Below, one piece after another: positions 1 through 11,600 of a stretch of DNA of 64,000 nt. The notes under the pieces were generated by a model. The model was not told where the DNA came from. It did no database searches and was given only the letters and a program-made list of their open reading frames with translations. The position numbers and the translations under genes were made by a program. Source of the DNA: Brachypodius melanocephalos (taxonomy: Eukaryota > Chordata > Aves > Passeriformes > Pycnonotidae); NCBI GenBank assembly GCA_013398615.1, contig VZSR01000478.1, forward strand, positions 15,095 to 79,094, given 5' to 3'. Position 1 is the first letter of the stretch. Each line of letters starts with the position of its first letter.

Positions 1-305
1 CGGGGCCACAGGAGCCTGGAGAAGAACCCGCTCGGCCCAGGGAAGGGAGCGGCGTGTGGTGTGCAGGCCGGAACGGACAGCACCTGAGGGAGCAGCTGGA
101 GCTGTGTCAGGGCAGGGTTAGGCTGGAGAACAGGAAAGAGTTCTTCTCCCAGACGGTGCTGGGCCCCAGGGAACGGGCACGGCCCCAGGCTGACAGAGCC
201 CAAGGAACTCTCAGGGATGCCCAGGATGGGATTGTTGAGGTGTCTGTGCAGGGCCAGGGCTTGGACTCCATGATCCTTGCAGGTTCTTTCCTCTCCAGAG
301 AGTCA
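1..305 (+). repeat. CR1 LINE 3' end
   Basis: The block carries CR1 3'-region phrases such as GAGCTGTGTCAGGGCAGG and GGGATTGTTGAGGTGTCTGT. It is the same subfamily as the minus-strand copy at 19905-20260. It runs off the window's left edge. Confidence 0.8.
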
Positions 306-1375
306 TTGATTCCTTGACACTGGGAACAAAGACTGATACAAGGCTCTGTCATGTAAATAAATGTTGTTTGTAGTCTTTTCAATTGGCTGTGCCCTCAGTT
401 ATACCACGCAAAATGCGACAAAATTCAGCTGCTGTTTTAGACAGAAAGCACAAAGGGCCACCTCACCATATCAAGCATTGCTTTATTTAAAGCTTCCAAC
501 AATCTCTTCTCCATTTCCAAATGCCAACATCAGCAAACACACGATGGAAAAGTCAAATAAATTCCAACATTCCCAGGATACAAAATTTCACTAAAGAAAC
601 CAAGCAAGGATTGCACACAAGGCCTTTGGAAATACTTCCTAGGTGAATTAAAGTCTCTCCCATGCAGGGCTGGAATAGCTGAACTTCTGCATGGTTCTAG
701 GTAGAGTGGGAAGAAGTCCACAATGTCCATGAACAGTCTGAAATAGGGATGCAGGGTTGGACCAAAGGCTTTCCTGGGGAGGATGATGCTGGAATCTACT
801 GCATTCTGGCATGCCAGCAGGTCTGATGGACAGCCTGTGCAAGGAACAAGCGAGATCTGGCTACTACAGGATGGACAGGGAAGGGAGGTGGATTCATTCA
901 GACGAGCAATTAGTGCCTGAAGGAAACCCTTGCACAGGCTCCTTTGAGTGAAATAGAAAAGCAAAGGAATTTTGGCACCAGCAGCAGAACTCTTGGACAT
1001 AGGAGTGCTTTGCAACAGCAGCTTACAAGGACTAATTGCTGCCACTGGACATTAGGGCAGGTGAGAAGAGCTTGGGTAACACGGGAATCATGCCGGGAGA
1101 TAAGCAGTCATCTCCTGTTTCACCACAACTTTGCAACAAGCAGAAAGGGCTGTTTGAGCAACAAAAACAGCAACAGCATGAAAATCCTGTGACTCCTGCT
1201 GAGACATTGACACTCTGGTGCTTCTGTTACCGCCTGCTTGGGGGTTACTGCCAGCTCCGAGCAATTCTCCTTTGTGAATTGGTACCTGTGAACAAGGGAA
1301 AGAATTGCAAAGTAGAGCTCCCAGCCCACATCAAGGCTTTGCTTTCATCCTCACCACATCAGCTCAGGGGACTGG
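306..1375. other. Unique noncoding DNA downstream of TRPM8
   Basis: I see no exon, RNA gene or recognisable repeat here. The longest open frames lack any family signature. Confidence 0.6.
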
Positions 1376-1485
1376 ATGCTTTGTCCAGGGGAGGGTGTCC
1401 CTGCCCAGGGCACAAGGTGGGACTGGATGAGCTTTGAGTCTCTTCCAACCCAAACCAGTCTCATGTTCTAGGATCTATAATGAGA
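1376..1485 (+). repeat. CR1 LINE 3' fragment
   Basis: It has the CR1 tail order: GTGTCCCTGCCCAGGGCA, then a GACTGGATGAGCTTT block, then CTTCCAACCCAAACC. Confidence 0.75.
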
Positions 1486-2084
1486 GGTCCCTTTCCACAA
1501 GCTCCATCATAAACCACTGTCCCCTGTCCCCAGGCTGCCCCACTGCATCTAAATACAACCCGTTTGCCAGCCACACTGCAACTCCCTTTGATCTGAGCTG
1601 GAGATGTTTGAGCAGCATTGGACTAAACATCCTCCAGAGTTCCTCTGTTCTACAGCCCATTTTTCAGGCAACTTGGGAGTCTGGGACATCCTAGAACCAG
1701 CCCAGGAACTGGTGATCCTTGTGGATTTAATCAGGTGGTTGCAAGTCATTCATGACTAAATGGAACTTAGGTCCAGCAAATATCCAGTTCTCCCAGGAAA
1801 ACAGTGAGCTGGCTGGGGAATGTTTGGCACAGGTTTAAGTTCTCTTGGACAAAACCTCTCTGTGGAAGAAGGAGCCAGGCTGATCAAGTTGTTCCAGATT
1901 ATCCCATTTAACAGTCACACTTCTTAACCTGCTGTCTCTAAAGACAACAGTGCTCTCTGCATCCATCATCAGTATTCTGTCTGCCTTTCACATCCCACTG
2001 GTACTTTTGGCTCCAAGCCAATTCTTCCTCCAAACTGGTGGCAAAAGGACACACGGCTCACGAGCAGATGCTCAGCTGGAATGG
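1486..2084. other. Unique noncoding DNA between CR1 and TRPM8 3' end
   Basis: I see nothing recognisable in this stretch. Confidence 0.5.
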
Positions 2085-2640
2085 AGGCTTTGGGTCAGCT
2101 CTTCACACTGCAGTTTATTGCCCAGGACACAGAAAGAGTTCGGCAATGCAGCCTGATGCCCCACTTTGATAGCATAAAAATAAACTTTCTTCCTGCCCCC
2201 ACTTCTGTCTTTTCTATTTGGGTTGCCTGCTCTTCAGAGTTAAAAGGTACAAAGGGTAAAGGGATCCAGCACAGCAGATCCTCATTTTCTAGAGGGCCTC
2301 CAACACAAAGACAACTAAAGTAACCTTGGGTTAGTCACAGTTTTTCAAAGGCAAGCGAGCAAAACAAAGTATTTTAAACCATGCCAAAATCTGATAGAAA
2401 CCCCAGATGGAAAACTGTATTTTTCAGAAAGAAAAACAAATGAGGAAGAGAATTCGGGTCTCCTTTCTTTTCCAATCACTGTCAGACAATATGAACACAA
2501 GCATCAACAATTAACACTAACTCTTCTTTCAAAGACACACCAATTTAACACCACAAATGCTGGTAACTTTTTCAAGGCAGAGAATAGATTTAAAGAGGGC
2601 TTACCCTGCTCCAGTAGCTGCTTTTGGATTTCAGCTGTAC
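2085..2640 (-). other. TRPM8: Probable TRPM8 3' untranslated region
   Basis: No gene-like sequence lies between the stop codon and 2114. The first canonical AATAAA on the minus strand is at 2114-2119, about 520 nt past the stop. The true end could be farther left, for example at the AATAAA at 482-487. This is inference from position alone. Confidence 0.4.
2114..2119 (-). promoter_or_regulatory. TRPM8: Candidate TRPM8 polyadenylation signal
   Basis: The minus strand reads AATAAA here, the first canonical hexamer downstream of the TRPM8 stop codon. Use of the site cannot be confirmed from sequence. Confidence 0.35.
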
Positions 2641-2691
2641 TCATTTAATTTTACTGGAAATCTCTTTCAGAAGCCCTTTCAAATCAGAGAG
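2641..2691 (-). CDS. TRPM8: TRPM8 coding exon 24 and stop (residues 1082-1097)
   Basis: The acceptor AAG is at 2692-2694, behind a TTCTTCTTTTCTTT tract. The exon encodes LSDLKGLLKEISSKIK and then TGA at 2643-2641. It completes the C-terminal coiled coil and matches human except for conservative changes. Confidence 0.96.
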   Translation of the reverse strand, partial: LSDLKGLLKEISSKIK

Positions 2692-5600
2692 CTTAAAGAA
2701 AAGAAGAAGGTTATTTTTGTAAAGTCCATCTTAGCTGAAGGAAAGCAATGCTAATGAGTGTCATAAGTAACAAGGAATTGCCTCTTCAAATATTACACCA
2801 AATGCAAAAGTGCTCAAAAGGACACTCCCAAATACAGAGTTCATCAGGGCAATTAATGCAGTGAGGCCTGATGCCTCTGTATTTCAGCAAGTTAACCAGC
2901 AGTTACCAGAAGAGAAAAGCAAGAGATGGCTATTTATTTTCAGGAGAGAATTAAGGTTAGCAGATCTCCTTTCAGTTTCAAGAGCAGCATCACCAGCCAC
3001 AGACTCGCTCACCGTTTCCCTTTCAGTCTGGAAAGCCAGCTATTATTTTGCAATCTCAATTAGTTGACAGCAATCAAAATACTTACACTGAGTTATATGT
3101 GGGTGTTTGCACCTGTGAACTTCTCAAAAGTCTCTTCTTCAAACCAAAGCCACCCCCCACTTCAGAGGCCAAATATGTAATTCAGTCAAGCCTCAGAAAA
3201 TACTCATTGTGAAGCATCACAGTCATAAAAAGGTTATTTGTATGACAATTCTCATCATCTGATCTCTAGTAAATCAGTAGCTTTATACTGCCGAATTACC
3301 CCATGCCTGCAGCACCAGAATCCAAACCTGACAGACACCTTTGGGAAGGAGATGTTTCCAGTGTGTGACACCCCTTCTTCCCATTGGTGTTTCGTGGGCC
3401 TGTTACACAGCCAAATGCTGCAGTTTTACTCTGAGATGGAAATCAGTTTTATTCTATTTCATCTCATAAGGAATAACAAGAAACACTCCTCCAGTGCTGA
3501 GCAAGTGTCTTCCTGCTTCATTTTCAAGTACAATATGAAGCTCCTGTGGCTTGGAAGGGACCTTACAGCTCAGTGTTCTCCACCCCTACTGTGGGCAGGG
3601 ACACAGGCTGCTCCAAGCCCCATCCAACCTGGCCTGGGACACTTCCAGGAATCCAGGGACAGCCACAGCTGCTCTGGGCACCCTGTGCCAGGGCCTCCCC
3701 ACCCTCACAACTAAGAATTTCTTCTCATTATGCCATCTAACCCTGCTCTCAGTTCAAAACCATTCCCTCTTATCCTAATCACTACACGCCCTACATTCCT
3801 ATCTAGGGAATCAAAGCAGCAGAGTAAAAAAGCTGAATTAAAACGGGGTCCTGGTGGCAGTGACAAAGACTGCACATGACCCTGGGAGGCTCATTTTCCC
3901 TGCCCTGGCACACCCCCTGCTTTCCCAGAGAGAATCACATTCCCCAGAGCAATCTGAGACTGAAGTACCTTTGCATCCAGTTGTCTAAAACGATGCACCA
4001 TCCTAGAAGCAGAAGGAGAACACAGAGCAAAGGGATCAGTCTGGATACCAAGGAAAACTTGGATAATTACAGCACCCCAACCCCCCTTCAGTGTTCCAGC
4101 CTCCCAGGGAGGCAGCAGGGCTGCACATGATTGGCATCATTTTTAGTACAAGTAAATGAACTAACACATCAATTTTAATTAGCAGGATGCTATTCCATTT
4201 TCTTTGTCCAGACACTTTTGCTTCCAGTACCAAGGAGATGTTTTTGGTATTTGTTTGGCTTCTTATCCAGTGCTGCGTGTGTCTGGGTAGTCTTAATCCA
4301 AACACTTACTTGTGGACAGCAATGTTAATGCCCACAGATATGGAAGGGTCTGGTTTTCCTTGCCCATTCCTATCAGCTCTCTCTGATCAAGGGAAATACT
4401 CAAGCTGCCAGCAGTTAGCAAAGTTAAGCAATCGTACAGAGCAGGTTTTGTTCTCCAGCAGTGTTCTGTTTTCTTGCTTTCTGTCTGTTTCTTTTTTCTC
4501 TTCTAGTATTACTCTGAAAACACTGAGACAGATCCCAAAGATAATGTTTTCATGAGCTGGCAGTCAAAGAAACATCCAAGTATAAGTCTCCCAGCTTTAA
4601 ATACCAGGATTCCAAAGAGCCTCTTCCCCTCCTCAGAGGTCTTCCATACTCATGCTACTAAGTAAAGATCTCCATCTGGATTACCACTGTGGGAATGTTT
4701 GAGATTCCAGGTCTAATGGTACACACTCTCTGCTAGCTGCATAATCATAGAATTATTTTGGTTGGAAAAGATTGAGTCCAACCACTCCCCCAGCACTGCC
4801 AATTCCACCACTAACTCGTGTCCCCAGGTACCACCTCCACACGGCTTTTAAACCCCCACCCCAAGATGGGGGTGCCACCACTGCCTTGGGCAGCCTGTTC
4901 CAGGGCTGGACAGCCCTTTCCATAAAGAACTGGTTCAAGAACTGGTTCCTAATATCCAGCCTAAACTAATGCTACAAGAAGAGTCAGCTGTGGCACTGCT
5001 TCCCATGATGAGATCTCACAACACCATGGGAAGACATTATCTTCTCTGCAGCAGACAAAAAAAGCACCATTTCACTTTAGAAATAAAAAGCACATTTATC
5101 ATGAGTTTATTTACTTCCTCATTAGTTTGTAAACATTTGGAGCTGCTGAAAACTTGCCTTCACTAGAAATGTTCAAGAGACAATTAAGAGAATGAAGACA
5201 AAGACAGGCAGACTTACTCTTCTGATGAATCATTTGCTTTTGTATTGATTTTGACGAGGTAATTTTCCTTCATGACAGCTTCCCATGCCAGGATTTCATT
5301 GTCCTCATTTCTTGAGCCTGGGAAATGCATTTGAAGAAAAAATATTTAATTTGTCTTTCCAAAGCCAAGATGCAAAAAGGCTGGGTCAGTGTGTGCATTC
5401 AGAGATTAATGATTCCCTTCTCCACATCCTGAGCACTCACAGCCCCACTGCCCACCCGTGAGTCAGCTCTGACAGATGTGACACTAATGCCTTTCACTGA
5501 ATGCTCCTGGCAACCAGAGTCACTTAAAAATACAAAATATGAGTAAACATAAAACCCAAACCCCTCCAAACAAACACAGAAACACCCCTCCCCCGCCACC

Positions 5601-8600
5601 AAAGCTCCAAAAGTCTTTCTGGACTTTTATGGGTCTTGGTTAATACAGGAGCCTCTGCTTCAACAGCTATAGGACATTCCAGCAAGTCCCCATCTGGGTT
5701 TGAGCTTTCCATTTGTTTCTACATTATCCCATGTTGGATCATTAAGAGTAACGCTTTTAAGAACCACGATGTATGATTTTTCATTGAACTGAAACATTCC
5801 AGAATGATGAAGAATCGTCTTCTCTAAAAAGCATTTTGTAATGGTGCTGTAAATTCAAGAGCTGATACAGAGGAGCCCACTTTGAGGCACCAAAGTCCTT
5901 CAGGGTAATACTTCGGCATTTTAGCATGTTCCAAGAGGATAGCATAAACCACGGGGTTTAAATCAAAAAATAAAATTAACTGAGACCAAAGAAGCCCAGA
6001 GCTGGCAAATGGCTAAAGATGCCTTTCTTCGACCCAATGCTCCTTTGACCTCACACAGCCCTCAGCTGTTCTCCCACATTCCAATAAGTATGTAAGCACC
6101 CAAACCCCAACCATTTCCATAGGAATTAAAGGGGGAAGGCAGGATTTTACAACAGTCAATACATCAGTGTGCTTCCTCCATGCAGTTCTAGGTTCTTACC
6201 ATCAGCAAAACCACCATCGTTTTCTGGCTCTCATTAACTCTCTCATTCTTTCAGAGCTGCAACATCAACTGTGCATCATTTGAGCAGGAGGATCTGCCAT
6301 CAAACAGTTTCCCCAGCGAGGAATCCACTCAGTGGTTTGGACAGCCCAAACGATTTAGCGCTAAGCAATTTTATACCCCAAAGCAGGCTCTTCCTCCTGG
6401 ACTGGTAACAAATCCAGCTTCTGCTGCAGGGCAACAGGCGGGTTGCTGATGGATGGGGACAAGCCTGTCAATTAACTCCACTTATGCTCTCCCAGCTGAA
6501 AAAACACTACATTTGCTGGAGTGTGGGGGGAAGCTTGTTAAAACAATTCCTATCTGTGTCCTCCGACAGAGAAATTAAAGGAGAAATAGCTCAAGAACTG
6601 ACTTGCCATGTTTTTGAGATGGTTTGCTCATTTGGCTACATCCAGAGGGCCAGGCAACTGCTTATTCTCTTTCGGTCACTCCCTAGCAAGCAGAATGAAT
6701 TACAAAAAAGCCAAACCCACACCCTTGCAAAGCTGGGAAACAGCACAGGCAGACCTGAAGAGTTTGGATTAATCTGAGCTCTTAATTGATTTACACACAC
6801 AAGGCAATTCTACATCAAAATGGCTTGGACAAGAGAGCACTGGGTAAATCTCACTTGAAAACTTGAATCTTACTGAAGAGGTTTCCAGCAGCACAGTGGA
6901 TTTGGATGACAGAGGTCTACATTGCCCTTGGAAATCTCCCAGCACAGCACAAAATGCCTGGAATAAGCACAGGATGCCACAGAGGATTTGGGCAACACGG
7001 AAAAATCCAACTCACAACAAATCGATGGCTCTTTGCTTTCTTTGTTGCAGCAGCACTTGAAGCATTTCCTCATCACCATGAAGATGTAGGCAAAGATGAC
7101 AAAGGGGAAGGGGATGGTCAGGCGACTGCAGTATTCCTGGACCAGGAAAAAACGCTGGAACTTCCACACCTGGTCGTTGTTCTCTTGCACTGATCCAACA
7201 GTGTAACTGATGGGAAAGAGAGAACACACCCAGGATTAGCTGCTCACTCAAGAGCTGCACCAGAGCCAAGAACAGAGCATTCCTCTACTGCACCAGGGCA
7301 TGGTTTCACAGTCACAGAATCCCAGAGTGGTCTGGCTTGGGAGGGACCTTAAAGCTCGTCCCATCCCACCCCCTGCCATGGGCAGGGACACCTTCTGCAG
7401 GAACACCTTCCACCATCCCAGGTTGTTCCAAGCCCCAATGTCCAACCTGGCCTTGGACACTGCCAGGGATCAGGGGCAGCCACAGCTTCTCTGGGCACCC
7501 TGTGCCAGGGCCTGCCCACTCTCACAGGGAACTTCCTTCCAAATTCCTTCCCAATAGCCCATCCATCCCTGCCCTCTGGCAGTGGGAAGCCACTTCCCCT
7601 TGTCTTGTCCCTCCACCCCGTGTCCCCAGTCCCTCTCCAGCTCTCCCAGAGCCCCTTTAGGCTCTGGAAGGGGCTCTGAGCTCTCCCTGGAGTCTTCTCT
7701 TCTCCAGGTGAACACCTCCAGCTCTCCCAGGCTGGCTCCAGAGCAGAGGGGCTCCATCCCTTGGAGCATCTCCTCTGGACTCACTCCAGCAGCTCCATGT
7801 CCTTCTGATGTTAGAGGCCCCAGTCATTCTGGAAGCTGTAGTTTTTTCTGACTAGGTTATTTAGTTTGTTCTCCTTCTTAGAGAGTTCCTCCCATTTGCA
7901 AATTACTAAGACAGTAGGAAAAAAAACCCCTGAAGTTACAAATTAACAGGAAAAAATCTGAATAGGAAGAAAATACTCCATGTGCTTTCACTACCTCAGC
8001 TCTAAGCAATCTTCTAGCCTAGACACATGAGAAAAGGAAGCTTCTTCACAAGATATTGTGTCCTATTAATTAAGCAGATAATTCATTTCCTTAGGAAAAA
8101 AAAAAAAACCACAAAAAAACCCAAAAAACAAAACCAAGCCTAAAACTAGAATGCTTATAAAAAATTTAGACTCTCCTGAGACTTTTGGTAGAGGTGTTCA
8201 GGACACTCCAGACACTGATCAAACTCACAGCACAAAGCACTGAATGAACCCAGCACAGCAACAACCACAGGAGCCAGCAGCTCCCAGGCTGCCTGATCTT
8301 TTATTGTGACATTAAATGGCAGATAGATGCTCCCAAAAATGCCTCTGCTGAGAGCCTGATGGACTTTTACATGAGATAAATGAAAACCTTCACCTGGTGG
8401 AAATTCTTTTTGTTTAAAAGAGAAATACAGCTGGCAAAAACTAGAGGGTTTTGTACTGGTGTAGCAGCACAAATTAGAGCATTTACCATTAGGTGCTGTT
8501 AAAGTAAAGTGTTCTAGCAAATATTGAAGGGTTTTTGGGTAGAGCTGGCTTACTGCTACACTTTCCTTCATTATTGTGAGGTACTGGCACTGCTTCTAGG

Positions 8601-11600
8601 GAGTATGAGCAAGCTTGTCTGTCCTCAGGCACAGAGATGCTGTACCCATCCTGGCTGCCCTGCCAAAAACAACACTTTCAACTGCCTTTAGAGTCCAGGT
8701 CGACCTGGAGAGAAAGGTTCAGAACTGAGGGGAGAGCAGAACCTAAATCTGAGGCATTCTCCACTCATCACACTCCAACACCTCATCTCAGGCCAGGAAA
8801 CACTGGCAGTTTTCAGATGAGAGATCCTCTTGAGCAGCACCAAGAGTCCTGTCAATACTCTTGTTGCCAAAGCAACTTCCTGCCAAGGTACCATCAAAAC
8901 ACAAAAATAACCCAAGTGGTCCTCAAGAATGGTGGCCAGAGGTTTTGAGTACTCTTGTTACATTGTGAGTGAGTGTAAAGTGGAAAAGGAGCAGGGCTGG
9001 GAATGGGAACAGAGCCACAGCACTAACCCAGCTGCGTTCCCAAGTGAGACACAAAGGCAACACACCCCAAAGTCTGACATGAAGGACTTTCCATGATTAA
9101 ATCAACTCCGTGTCACAGCTTGCAGTGGATGCAACAAAGATTTCTGGAAGAAGCTGAGGAAGATGTTCCCTGCCCTTGCTGGTCTAGAGGTAATGGCACT
9201 TCTCAAGACAAAGTCCTTTTGCATGTCCCAAGGGGATGTGGCCCATTGCCTGTGGCCTAAGTCAGAACAATGGATGGCAGGTCCATCAAAGCAGTACCAG
9301 ACCCATCCTCACCACACAGCAGCTCAGGTTAATAAAACCACAGTATCCTGAAGAGTGATAATAACTCGTTTTTCACTCTGGCGGGGTCACTTGGGCAGCA
9401 ACTCACACTTGGTAAGGCTCTGACCCGCATCAGCCCCTGTGTGACCCACAGGGATTTGCACCACACCCTCCGTGCAGAGATGGAGGCAAAGGCCAGGCAG
9501 CAATCCCTCCCCAGGCTGCTGTGACAGATGAAGAGGCAAGGGCTAGCTCCCTGCTGTTCCCAGCACTCCACTCCCTTTCCCAGAGCTCTGTCAGAACAGA
9601 GATGACCAGGAAGCCATCGCTCCTTCGTTACGCACCCGAACATGGCCACGAGCAGGTTCACCAGGAGGATGTTGGTGGAGAGCATGTAAATGCACACCAG
9701 GGGAATGGTGATCCACTCTGGGAAGCGGGGCTGGTTGTTGGCATCCAACTCCACACACAGAGGCTTGGACTCGTTCCCAGAAAAGGTGCAGTGGTCAAAG
9801 TTGTAGGTGGTACCTGAGAGACCGAGAAGAGAGAGCCAACAGTGAGCTCCTTGTTCTGCTGGGCCCAGCCCCAGGTCCTGCCTCCCCATTAGACTTGGAG
9901 GCAAGGGGTCAGCACAGGGCTGGACAGCCTCTAGAAGGAGAGACCTCTCAGAAGATAAATACCGTCAATATCATCAGGATACTGGCCAAACATGGCCAGG
10001 TAGGGCTCGTAGATGACCGAGCGGAAGATCCACTCCCAGCGGTGCTCATTCTTCCTCAGGATGCCTTGCCTGGCCACACCAAAGGCCACCATCCACACAG
10101 CAAACAGGAAGAGGAAGAAGAAGACATCTATCATCTGAAAAAGGACAGCAGGCATCAATCAGTGCCCCACTGCAGGTCTGCTGCAAGCCACACATGGATG
10201 GCTTTGTGCTCCTCACTTCAGCAACACGCATGGTAATAACTGAGCACTCCCATTCAGAGAACTTCAAAAATATTTATGGAGCCATAAGAGCAAGGCATGT
10301 TTTGGAATACAGGATATCCCCCTGGCACCAGACAGGCCCCACAAAAGCCAGAACCAGGTAAAAGGACTGTGGCTCACCTCCCCTCCTGTGAGGTGAAAGC
10401 TTCTGGAAATGCCACTCTGGATGGCTTCCAACCAGCATTTACAGTGCAGACATTCTGGCCAATGGTTTCATAGCACTGTATGAGAGGCTCCTCACCACCC
10501 TAGTCCTCAGGTACTGGTGTGATGAATGCAGTGGAGGACCAAAATCCTCCTCCTGTACCCTCTATCATCACTGTCATGTTTGGGGAATATTCATGGGAGC
10601 AACAGAAATACCACTGAAACATTTGAGGAATGGAAGACAAAAGCTACCAAGAAGCAAATTTCCTCTGCTCTTTTTCAGCCTGATCCTTATCCTTTCCCTT
10701 GACACAGAAAAATGCCCTGCTCTTAATTAGGTCCCATTTAAATCTTAATTCATCCTGTTTAGAGATTTAACTTGCTGCCATCATCAGAACATGGAGATTT
10801 CATTCTTAAGGGGGAGTGAAAAAAAGAAGTGCCACATCATTTATTTAGACTCTCTTGAATAGCTGCCAGAATCTTACCATCCTCTGCAACATAATAATTT
10901 TGGGTCCTAGATTCCTGCTAACTGTGAAAATATGGATGAGCCTCAGGGTAAACACTATGTAGTCCAGACAGAAAATTACTCTCCCGGAATACCAAGAGCT
11001 TTCATCAGAGTGAAGCCTGATGGAGACAGCAAAAGAGAACAAAGAGAAGCCTTGGGTGAATCATGCAGAAATCAGGTTAGAACACACTGAAACATTGAAA
11101 TGGAGAGTGGAAAGCGAGTAACTGGAAAGCAGAGCACAGCTATCTAGGGCCCCATGGCCTCCCCATCTAATGGCATCTCAGGTGACAGAGATGGTTTACC
11201 TTGTTTACACCCTTTCTTCCTGACATGCATCATCCCTGCATTTTTTCTCTTCTCCTTAAAGCTATTAACAGCAAAGAAACTTGTACCTGGAGCTGCTCCC
11301 ACAGCCCTCCCAAACCACCACAGTGCAACAACTGCACTGAGGCAACAAGGACTAAGTTACAGCTGACTGAACAATTCCTTCAGAAAATGTTTTTCCATCA
11401 CTTCTTTGCTCTGGTTTTTAACTCACCCCGTTGTGTAAAACAGCTTCTGGGAGATAATGACATTGCTAGGCTGTTGTAGGGACAATCACACTCCTCTTAA
11501 ATGTAACACAAAGCCCAGGTGGTCATACTAAATAGTCAGTAACAGGAGCCACAGAAAATCCTAAAGATCTCCTGATCTTTTTTTCTTTTTTTGAAGTCAA

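Noticed and set aside
306..2084. Search for SPP2 exons downstream of TRPM8
   Set aside because: SPP2 is the next gene in mammals, but no cystatin-like or secreted-phosphoprotein exon is visible here.
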